From: Nonomuraea sp. MG754425
Lineage (GTDB): Bacteria; Actinomycetota; Actinomycetes; Streptosporangiales; Streptosporangiaceae
Assembly (NCBI RefSeq): GCF_021699195.1
Contig: NZ_SSXE01000014.1
Coordinates: 1 to 64,000 of the forward strand
DNA: 64,000 nt
Direction: 5' to 3'
This document shows positions 50,938 to 58,528 of the stretch, one piece after another. A program made the position numbers and the translations under genes. Positions within the stretch are counted from its first letter, which is position 1. Each line of letters begins with the position of its first letter. Under the pieces are notes generated by a model, which saw only the letters and a program-made list of their open reading frames with translations, was not told the origin of the DNA and made no database searches.

Positions 50938-53900
50938 GACGCGCGCTCACCGCCCTGCTCCTCCTCCTCGGCCTGGTGACCGCGCCCGCGGCCTACGCCG
51001 ACCAGACCATCGGCTACCCCACCTTCAGCGGCCCCGCCGTGCCCGCGCCGCCCGGGACGTACACGACCGGCGACTACATGCGGGCGATCTACGATGCGGA
51101 GAGCTCCGGCACCGACTTCTGGATGGACCGGCTGCTGGCCCGCTCGGGCAACGACCCGGCGGGCACCTGGCTCATGTCGCGCGGCCGGGCGCTGTTCATG
51201 AAGACGCACACCCCGGGCACGCTCGGCTTCGCCGGGCAGGCCGCGTACTGGGAGAGCATCAGCAACAACAACGCCTTCACCGTCGCGCTGACGCCCGGCA
51301 CGTTCACCGAGCAGGTCGGTTCCCGCTGGCAGGCTCCCAGCCACTGGAAGAGCCGCCACACCAGCGGCTCGATCACGGTCGACCAGACCAAGTTCATCAC
51401 CGACAACAACGTGGCCGTGGCCAACCTGGCCATCACCAACGGCGGCTCCGCCTCGACCACGCTGCAACTGCGGGCCACCTCGCCGTACGCGACCACCGGC
51501 ACCGGCAGCGAGCTGACCGGCCAGGTGAACGCCTACAACAACCTCACCACGCTCTACCCCAGGCTCACCTGTGACGGCTGCGCGGTCTCCAGCGGCGGCC
51601 TGAACCGCTCGCTCACCGTCGCCGCCGGCGCCACGGTGACGGTCAAGGTCGTCATGGGCTTCGTCACCAACGAGATCGCCGCCTCCCGCACCGAGTACGA
51701 CGCCTACGCCGGCTACTCGGCCGCCACCGCGTTCGCCACCCACGTGCGCGCCTACAACCGCTGGTGGGCCGAGAACGTCCCCTACATCGACGTGCCCGAG
51801 CCGGCCATCAAGAAGAACATCTACTACCGCTGGTGGCTGATGCGCTTCAACCACCTCGACGCCGACATCCCCGGGCAGACCTTCCAGTTCCCCATCTCGA
51901 CCGAGGGCGTGCTGGGCTACAACAACGCGATCGCGCTCACCCAGCCCATGCACATCGACGACCTGAAGTACCTGCGCAACCCGATCTACGCCTACGGCGA
52001 CTGGCTGAGCGTCGGCCAGACCTCCAAGAACGGCCGCTTCCTCGACAACCCCGGCGACCCGGAGAACTGGTCGAACAGCTACACGCAGTACATCGGCGAG
52101 GCGGCCTGGAAGAGCTACCAGATCCACGGCGGCCAACCGGCCATCGCCGCCAACCTGGCCCGCTACGCCGAGCAGGACGTGAAGGGCCAGCTCTCCTACT
52201 ACGACACCGACAACAACAAGCTCATCGAGTACGACTGGGGCGCCCTGACCGGCAACGACGCCGACGCCGTGTCCTTCCACTGGAAGCCCGGCCGCATGGA
52301 CCGGGCCGAGTCCGCCTACCAGTACAGCGGCGCGCTGGCCGCCGCCCAGGCGTACGAGGCCGTCGGCAACACCGCCAAGGCCACGGAGCTGCGCACGCTG
52401 GCCACCCAGATCCAGAACGCCATCGTCAACGTGCTGTGGAACCCCAGCAGGCAGCTCTTCGAGCACCGGCTGAAGTCCACCAACGAATGGGTGCCGTGGA
52501 AGGAGATCAACAACTACTACCCGTTCGCCGTCGGCGCGATCCCCAACACCGCCACGTACAAGCAGGCGCTACGCCTGTTCGACGACCCGGCGCAGTACCC
52601 GATCTTCCCCTTCTACACCGCCAACCAGGCCGACAAGGCGGCCTCGGGCACGGGCAGCAACAACTTCTCCACGATCAACTCCACCGTGCAGTTCCGGCTG
52701 CTCTCCTCGGTGCTGCGCAACTACCCCAACGAGTGGATCGACGCGACCTGGTACAAGAAGCTGCTCTACTGGAACACCTGGGCCCAGTACGTCAACGGCA
52801 ACACCCAGTACCCCGACGCCAACGAGTTCTGGGCCGACTGGAACGGCTCCTCGATCACCTACCGCTCCTGGATCCACCACAACATCCTGGGCTCCAGCAA
52901 CTGGACCGTCGTCGAGGACGTCGCCGGGCTGCGCCCGCGCAACGACGCCAAGGTGGAGCTCTCGCCGATCAACATCGGCTGGACCCACTTCACCGTCAAC
53001 AACCTGCGCTACCGCAACGCCGACCTGACCATCGTCTGGGACGACCCGGCCGACGGCATCGTGCGCTACCCCGGCGTGCCCCAGGGCTACTCGATCTACG
53101 TCAACGGCAGCCGTGCGGCCACGGTGTCCTCGCTCGTGCCGTTCACCTGGGACCCGGCCACCGGCGCGGTGACCACCTCCGGCACCGTCACCTACAACGT
53201 CGCCGTCCCGGGGCTGCAGGCTCCCGCCCAGGTCAGCCAGACCAGCGCCCGGATGGTGGACATCCTGGCCAAGGCCGGCGTCGACCTGACGGCCAACCTC
53301 ACCAACCTCGCCGCCGGCGCCACCGCCACGGCCTCCACCACCGCCTCCGGCAGCTCCACCGCGGGCGCCGTGGACGGGTTCCCGATCAACGAGCCGTTCT
53401 GGGGCGGCACCACCGCCGGCCAGGACTGGTACGAGCTCAACTTCGGCACCGCCCGCACGCTCAACGAGGTGCGGCTGCACTTCAAGGACAGCCGTCCGGC
53501 CAGCGCCACCTATCGGGCCCCGGCCTCCTACGACATCCAGTACCACAACGGCAGCGCCTGGGTGAGCGTGCCCTCCCAGGCCAAGAACCCGGCCGCGCCC
53601 CGCGCCAACTACAACGTGGTGCAGTTCCCCGCCGTCACCGCCCAGCGGGTGCGGGTGCTGGCCACCGCCGCCTCCGGCGCGCGCACCGGCCTCACCGAGA
53701 TCAAGGTGTTCAACCGGGGCGGCGTGCAGCCGCCGGCCAACCTGGCCGGCTCCGCCACGGCGAGCGCGTCCTACACCTCCTCGTGGGAGAGCGTGGCCGC
53801 GGTCAACGACGGCATCGACCCGCCCTCCTCCAACGACACCGTCAACCCGCGCTGGGGCTGCTGGCCGGAGACCGGGCAGCAGTGGGTGGACCTGACCTGG

Positions 53901-54164
53901 TCCGCGGCCCGCAACCTGAACCGGGCCGAGGTGTACTTCTTCGACGACGACGACGGCATCGACATGCCCGCGTCGTGGAAGCTGCAGTACTGGAACGGCA
54001 GCGCGTACGTGGACGTGCCCGGCGCGTCGGCATACACGCTGACCAAGAACGGCTACAACTCCGTCACCTTCACCGCCACGAGCACCACCCGGCTGCGGGT
54101 GCTGCTCACCGGCAACGGCACCAGCTCCGTCGGCCTCCTGGAGGTCAGGGCCTACGGGACCTGA
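50934..54164 (+). CDS. Secreted (alpha/alpha)6-barrel glycoside hydrolase with two discoidin-like modules
   Basis: 1,076 residues from ATG 50934. A signal peptide is followed by an N-terminal beta-sandwich (about 30-260), an (alpha/alpha)6 barrel resembling MGH1/GH63-type domains (YYRWWLMRFNHLD, VLGYNNAIALTQPMHIDDLKYL, GRMDRAESAYQYSGALAAAQAY, EFWADWNGSSITYRSWIHHNILG) and two C-terminal F5/8-type modules. The last module is clearly related to that of the GH43 protein encoded before it. The GH family number is uncertain. The pair probably degrades one substrate, plausibly arabinan or arabinoxylan side chains. Confidence 0.75.
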   Translation: MRRALTALLLLLGLVTAPAAYADQTIGYPTFSGPAVPAPPGTYTTGDYMRAIYDAESSGTDFWMDRLLARSGNDPAGTWLMSRGRALFMKTHTPGTLGFAGQAAYWESISNNNAFTVALTPGTFTEQVGSRWQAPSHWKSRHTSGSITVDQTKFITDNNVAVANLAITNGGSASTTLQLRATSPYATTGTGSELTGQVNAYNNLTTLYPRLTCDGCAVSSGGLNRSLTVAAGATVTVKVVMGFVTNEIAASRTEYDAYAGYSAATAFATHVRAYNRWWAENVPYIDVPEPAIKKNIYYRWWLMRFNHLDADIPGQTFQFPISTEGVLGYNNAIALTQPMHIDDLKYLRNPIYAYGDWLSVGQTSKNGRFLDNPGDPENWSNSYTQYIGEAAWKSYQIHGGQPAIAANLARYAEQDVKGQLSYYDTDNNKLIEYDWGALTGNDADAVSFHWKPGRMDRAESAYQYSGALAAAQAYEAVGNTAKATELRTLATQIQNAIVNVLWNPSRQLFEHRLKSTNEWVPWKEINNYYPFAVGAIPNTATYKQALRLFDDPAQYPIFPFYTANQADKAASGTGSNNFSTINSTVQFRLLSSVLRNYPNEWIDATWYKKLLYWNTWAQYVNGNTQYPDANEFWADWNGSSITYRSWIHHNILGSSNWTVVEDVAGLRPRNDAKVELSPINIGWTHFTVNNLRYRNADLTIVWDDPADGIVRYPGVPQGYSIYVNGSRAATVSSLVPFTWDPATGAVTTSGTVTYNVAVPGLQAPAQVSQTSARMVDILAKAGVDLTANLTNLAAGATATASTTASGSSTAGAVDGFPINEPFWGGTTAGQDWYELNFGTARTLNEVRLHFKDSRPASATYRAPASYDIQYHNGSAWVSVPSQAKNPAAPRANYNVVQFPAVTAQRVRVLATAASGARTGLTEIKVFNRGGVQPPANLAGSATASASYTSSWESVAAVNDGIDPPSSNDTVNPRWGCWPETGQQWVDLTWSAARNLNRAEVYFFDDDDGIDMPASWKLQYWNGSAYVDVPGASAYTLTKNGYNSVTFTATSTTRLRVLLTGNGTSSVGLLEVRAYGT

Positions 54165-54182
54165 CGCCCGGCCCGAGCAGGA

Positions 54183-54213
54183 GGGGGCGCGCCCGGATCG
54201 CGGGCGCGCCCCC
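54183..54213. terminator. Strong convergent terminator after the hydrolase pair
   Basis: GGGGGCGCGCCCG (54183-54195) and CGGGCGCGCCCCC (54201-54213) form a perfect 13-base stem with loop GATCG, between convergent genes. Confidence 0.85.
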
Positions 54214-54232
54214 GTGCGCGCCCCGGGGCGGG

Positions 54233-54955
54233 TCAGCGTTGACGGGCCGGGCGGATCACCAGTTCGTTGACGTCCACGCCGGGCGGCCGGCCGATCGCGT
54301 ACGAGATGGCCTGGGCGATGCTGTCCGGCGGGATGGTGTCGGCCCGGTAGGTCCGCATCGCCGCGCGGGCGGCCGGGTCGGTGATGCTCTCGGCCAGCTC
54401 CGACTCCACGACACCGGGGGAGACGGTGGTGACGCGGATGCTCGGGTCGAGCTCCTGCCGCAGCCCCTCGGTGATCGCCCAGGCGGCGTGCTTGGTGGCG
54501 CAGTAGACCGCGCCCGTGGGCACGACCTCGTGGGCGCCGACGGAGGCGACGGTGACGAAGTGCCCCGCACCCTGGCGCCGGAAGTGCGGCAGGGCCGCGG
54601 CGATGCCGTACAGCAGGCCGCGGACGTTGACGTCGATCATCCGGTCCCATTCGTCCACCAGCAGCGCCTCCATCGGCGACAGCGGCATCACGCCGGCGTT
54701 GTTGACGATGACGTCCACGCGGCCGTGCCGCTCGGCGGCGGCGGCCACGAACGCGGCCACGTCCGCGCGGTCGGTGACGTCGAGGCGGCGCACGTCGGCC
54801 TTGCCGCCGACGGCCTCGACGGCTTCGGCGGTCTCGGCGAGGCGGTCCTCGCGGCGGGCGCCGAGCACGACGTGGTGGCCCTCGTGGCCCAGCCGCACCG
54901 CGGTGGCCCGGCCGATGCCGCTGCTCGCGCCGGTGATCAGGATGACTTTGGACAT
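54233..54955 (-). CDS. Short-chain dehydrogenase/reductase
   Basis: 240 residues of classical SDR: the NAD(P) motif LITGASSGIGRATAVRLG, VNNAGVMPL, Ser in VASVGAHE and the catalytic pair YCATK. The Arg in GARREDRL after the second strand suggests NADP(H) preference. Substrate unknown. It lies 116 bases downstream of an XRE-type regulator on the same strand, which may control it. Confidence 0.9.
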   Translation of the reverse strand: MSKVILITGASSGIGRATAVRLGHEGHHVVLGARREDRLAETAEAVEAVGGKADVRRLDVTDRADVAAFVAAAAERHGRVDVIVNNAGVMPLSPMEALLVDEWDRMIDVNVRGLLYGIAAALPHFRRQGAGHFVTVASVGAHEVVPTGAVYCATKHAAWAITEGLRQELDPSIRVTTVSPGVVESELAESITDPAARAAMRTYRADTIPPDSIAQAISYAIGRPPGVDVNELVIRPARQR

Positions 54956-55071
54956 GGTGCTCACTCCGGGGTGGGATCGGGTTTCGGGCACGACGGGATG
55001 GCGCGCCGGCGGAGGTGCTCCGCGCGCTGTCTGTGTGTCGGGGGATCAGACCGTCAGGACGGCCCGTGCGG

Positions 55072-55890
55072 TCAGGCTGTGAGGCTGCCCAGCAGGGACA
55101 GCGCCTCCTCCGACGGGCTGCCGGGTTCGGCCTGGTAGACGACGAGTTGCTGCCCGGGTGCGCTGTTGACGGTCAGCGCCTCGTAGTCCAGCGTCAGCGG
55201 GCCCACCAGCCGATGGTGGAAGCGCTTGGTCTCGTGGCTCTTCTGACGGATGTCGTGGCGGGCCCACAACCGGCGGAAGGTCTCGCTCTTCAGCGACAAC
55301 TCGCCGACGACCTCGATGAGCCGGGGGTCGTCGTAGTCGGACCCGGCGGCCGAGCGCAGCCCGGCGACGGTGTTGACCGCCGCCTTCTCCCAGTCGGGGT
55401 AGAACGCGCGGGCGTCCGGATCGAGGAACACCAGCCGTACCAGGTCGTCGCTGTGGGCGTGGCCGTCGAACAGCGCCCTGCCGAGCGGGTTGGCCGCGAG
55501 CACCGTCATGCGGCGGCCGAGGACGATGGCGGGGGTGTGCGGCCAGGCCGCCATCATGCGGACCAGGCCGGGGCTGACCTGCTCGTGCCGGGCGCGCGGG
55601 CGCCGCCTGGCGGGAGCCGGGCGGGCCAGTTCGTGCAGGTGCGTGGCCGCGTCGTCCTCCAGTTCCAGCGCACGGGCCAGCGCGTCCACCACCTGGGACG
55701 ACGGGTGGCGCTCGCGGCCCTGCTCCAGGCGCACGTAGTAGTCGGTGCTGACGCCGGCGGTCTGCGCGACCTCCTCGCGCCGCAGGCCGCGTACGCGGCG
55801 GCGGGTGCCGGCCGGCATGCCGAGGTCCTCCGGCCGGAGCAGTTCGCGGCGGGCCCGCAGGAACCGGCCGAGCAGGTTGTCCGTGTCCAT
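55072..55890 (-). CDS. XRE-family regulator with MmyB-like ligand domain
   Basis: 272 residues. The N-terminal helix-turn-helix (RVRGLRREEVAQTAGVSTDYYVRLEQGRERHPSSQVVDALARALEL) is followed by a PAS-like MmyB C-terminal domain (PAIVLGRRMTVLAANPLGRALF, FLDPDARAFYPDWEKAA, PGQQLVVYQAEPGSPSEEALSLL). Such proteins are common actinobacterial regulators often paired with an SDR, as here. The start at 55890 is chosen at MDTDNLLGRFLRARR, where family similarity begins. Confidence 0.9.
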   Translation of the reverse strand: MDTDNLLGRFLRARRELLRPEDLGMPAGTRRRVRGLRREEVAQTAGVSTDYYVRLEQGRERHPSSQVVDALARALELEDDAATHLHELARPAPARRRPRARHEQVSPGLVRMMAAWPHTPAIVLGRRMTVLAANPLGRALFDGHAHSDDLVRLVFLDPDARAFYPDWEKAAVNTVAGLRSAAGSDYDDPRLIEVVGELSLKSETFRRLWARHDIRQKSHETKRFHHRLVGPLTLDYEALTVNSAPGQQLVVYQAEPGSPSEEALSLLGSLTA

Positions 55891-55996
55891 GCCTCCGAGG
55901 CTAGGCGAGGATGAGGACCGGAAAGAGTGCCCAAGCTGGGTGGGAAACTCCCCCCGACCGACGGCTACGTCATCTGAATCCACGCGGGCAACCGAT

Positions 55997-56044
55997 CCGG
56001 GGCGGGCGGCCGGGAAGGGAGCGGGGAGGGGCCGCCCGCCCCGG
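55997..56044 (-). terminator. Hairpin terminator after the pectinase gene
   Basis: CCGGGGCGGGCGGCC (55997-56011) and GGCCGCCCGCCCCGG (56030-56044) form a perfect 15-base stem with an 18-base loop, starting two bases after the pectinase stop codon in its direction of transcription. Confidence 0.75.
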
Positions 56045-56046
56045 GG

Positions 56047-58302
56047 TCAGTGCAGGCGTCCGGCTCCCGCGCCCGCCGGGACCACCTGCCTGAGCGCCTT
56101 GGCCGGGTGGACACGGGCGACCAGCGTCGGGGTCCAGCCGGCGTCCGTGCCCAGCGTCGTGCCGTTGGCCTCGTTGTAGGCGGCCACCACGTCGGCCGGC
56201 ACGCCGTCCACGAGGTTGTCCTTCGCCGTGAGCGCCGTGCCGTTGAACACCGTCAGCACGTTCGCCGCCGCGATCCCGTCGAAGGCGTTGCTCTCGGCGT
56301 AGACCTTGGAGCCGAAGCCCACGCCGATGCTGTAACCGTGCCCGGGGCCGCCCTTGTAGTAGTTGTTGTACACGTGCACCTGCCCGAACCGCACGCGGGG
56401 CGTGCGCTGGCCGAGCCCCTCGAAGTAGTTGTGGTGCAGGGTGACCTTGAGCTTGTCCTCCTCGCCGTAGCGCGACGGGCTGTCGGTGTTGCCGATCAGC
56501 GTCACCTTGTCGTGGCCGCTGAGGTGGTTCCAGGAGAGCGTCACGTAGGTCGAGGCGCGTACGACGTCGAGCAGCCCGTCGTGCACCTGGTACGGGCGGC
56601 CGAAGTAGAGCGGCTGCCCCGAGTCGGGGTTGTCGCCGTCGTTGAGCGTGTTGTGGTCCAGCCACACGTGGGTGGAGCCGGACACCTCCATGTTGTCGAA
56701 CGAGGCGTTCCAGTTGCCCTCGTCGCCGTCGGTCGGGTCCCACTGCGGGAAGCAGTCGGAGGTGTCGGTGATGGTCAGGTTGCGCACGATGACGTTGTCG
56801 GCGTTGCTGACGCGCAGGCCGAAGCTCTTCAGCGCCGCGTTCCGGCCCAGGCCCATCAGGGTGACGTTGGAGCCGATGGCGACCGTCACGTGCTCGGCCA
56901 TCTTCGCGTACGACGCCTTGCGGGCCTCCTCCAGCGGCCCCGACGGGACAGTGGTCCGGCCCCAGACGGCCGGGTCGTAGGCGGCCAGGTAGGCGGGCAG
57001 GCTGTAGCCGTCTGCGGCGTAGTCGTCGCAGGTCAGCGGGTTGCCGGCGGCGTCGGTGTCGGCGTCGATCGCGCCCTTGACGTAGACGATCCTCGGGGTG
57101 TTGTCGGCCTGGCCGCCCAGCGCGGCCAGCAGCTCCGCCCTGGTCGAGACGACGTGCACGTCCTCGGGACGAGCGGCCGAGCCGCCCGTCGTGCCGGTCG
57201 TGGCCGCCGCCCAGCCGTCGCCGCGCGGCAGCACCTCGCGGCCGGGTTCGGGCCGCTGGACGCCCTGGCGGCGCAGCGGGTTCCAGCCGTCCGCGCCCGC
57301 CAGGTACCGCTCCGGCGTGTACGCCCTGGCCTGCTCCGCCGTGAGCTGCGGACGGTCGTCGTTCACGGTCGCGCCGGGGCCGTGGTTGCGGTGCTCGGAC
57401 AGCCGGGCCTCGCGCCAGTTCAGCCCCGACATGTCGGTCCAGGGCGCGTCCTTGAACTGCTGGCCCAGCCACGACTCCCGGACCAGCACCTGGCCGCGCG
57501 CGGTGAGCGACCCGCCGGCCGGCCACGGGCGGCCCAGGTGGAACGTGCGGGCGGGCGCGTCGCTGACGAGGTGGCTGCGGTAGATCAGGAAGCCGTACGG
57601 GTTGGCCAGTTCGGTGCTGGCGGCGGTGACGTAGCCGTTGTTGTCCGCGCTGCCGCGGCTCAGCGCCTTGATCACGCAGCGGTCGAACACGGCCGTGGCG
57701 CGGCCGAAGATGAAGTCCACGTCGCCCTCGACGTAGCAGTCGTGGAAGTACTGGCGGGCGAAGGTGGTGGCGGAGCCGGTGTTGGCGTACAGGGTGTCCT
57801 GGTTGCCGAGGAACCTGACGTTGTCGTACACCTGCCGGTCGCCCGTCGTCCGGACCGCGACGGCCTGGCTGGCGCCGCCCGCCGCCTCGTCGTAGGAGTT
57901 CTCGAAGGTGAGGTCGCGGGCGGTGAAGTCGGGGGCGCTGATCACGTACGAGGCGCTGCCGGAGGTGCCGTACGTGCCGGAGCCGTCCGGCTTCTGCATG
58001 GACGCGGCGGCGTCGAACGTGAGCACCACCTCGCGCGGGTCGCGGGTGTCCCCGGCCAGCGTGATGTGTGGTTTGTCGGCGGGGATGACCACCTGCTGCT
58101 TGTAGGTGCCCTTGCGGACCAGGATGGTGACCGGCCGGGCGTTGCCGGAGGGCACGGCGTTCACGGCGTCCTGGACGGACGTGTGGTCGCCCGAGCCGTC
58201 GGCGGCCACGACGATCGTCGATCGGGTCGCGGCCGTCGCCGCGGGGGTCACGGTCGCGATCACTGTCAGGGCGATCACTGGGGGGAGTAACAGGCGTCGC
58301 AT
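56047..58302 (-). CDS. Secreted pectin methylesterase (CE8)-pectate lyase (PL1) fusion
   Basis: 751 residues. A signal peptide (MRRLLLPPVIALTVIATVTP, cut near ATA) leads to an N-terminal CE8 pectinesterase beta-helix (VAADGSGDHTSVQDAVNAVP, GNQDTLYA, CYVEGDVDFIFGRATAVFD, LGRPW), then a linker near residue 385-400, and a C-terminal PL1 pectate lyase beta-helix (TLMGLGRNAALKSFGLRVSN, VWLDHNTLNDGD, YVTLSWNHLSGHDKVTLIGN, RTPRVRFGQVHVYNNYY). One enzyme would de-esterify and the other cleave homogalacturonan. ATG 58302; divergent from the xylanase gene. Confidence 0.93.
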   Translation of the reverse strand: MRRLLLPPVIALTVIATVTPAATAATRSTIVVAADGSGDHTSVQDAVNAVPSGNARPVTILVRKGTYKQQVVIPADKPHITLAGDTRDPREVVLTFDAAASMQKPDGSGTYGTSGSASYVISAPDFTARDLTFENSYDEAAGGASQAVAVRTTGDRQVYDNVRFLGNQDTLYANTGSATTFARQYFHDCYVEGDVDFIFGRATAVFDRCVIKALSRGSADNNGYVTAASTELANPYGFLIYRSHLVSDAPARTFHLGRPWPAGGSLTARGQVLVRESWLGQQFKDAPWTDMSGLNWREARLSEHRNHGPGATVNDDRPQLTAEQARAYTPERYLAGADGWNPLRRQGVQRPEPGREVLPRGDGWAAATTGTTGGSAARPEDVHVVSTRAELLAALGGQADNTPRIVYVKGAIDADTDAAGNPLTCDDYAADGYSLPAYLAAYDPAVWGRTTVPSGPLEEARKASYAKMAEHVTVAIGSNVTLMGLGRNAALKSFGLRVSNADNVIVRNLTITDTSDCFPQWDPTDGDEGNWNASFDNMEVSGSTHVWLDHNTLNDGDNPDSGQPLYFGRPYQVHDGLLDVVRASTYVTLSWNHLSGHDKVTLIGNTDSPSRYGEEDKLKVTLHHNYFEGLGQRTPRVRFGQVHVYNNYYKGGPGHGYSIGVGFGSKVYAESNAFDGIAAANVLTVFNGTALTAKDNLVDGVPADVVAAYNEANGTTLGTDAGWTPTLVARVHPAKALRQVVPAGAGAGRLH

Positions 58303-58323
58303 GCGCAACCTCGGAAGAGTGCG

Positions 58324-58505
58324 GCAATCGGTTGCATGAAACGTTCGCTCAGCCGTCCTCACTCCGTCAATGATCTGCAGTGAAACTGCACTTTTGCTGC
58401 AACAAGCGATTGCAGCACCCATCGAGGCCGAACGGGTGTGTTGACCCGGGATCGGCCCGGCTCTACAGTCCGCCTGATACTTGTCGGCGTTCTCCTGAAA
58501 CTTTC
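58324..58505. promoter_or_regulatory. Operator-rich divergent region between pectinase and xylanase genes
   Basis: Inverted repeats in this gap: GCAATCGGTTGC (58324-58335), GAAACGTTC (58338-58346), TGCTGCAA/TTGCAGCA (58395-58402 and 58410-58417, perfect arms) and GAAACTTTC (58497-58505, within TGAAACTTTCA). GAAAC(G/T)TTC occurs on both sides, near each gene start, as expected for a LacI-family polysaccharide regulator controlling both. Which protein binds is unknown. Confidence 0.5.
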
Positions 58506-58528
58506 ATACCGGACGTCAGAGGAGCACC

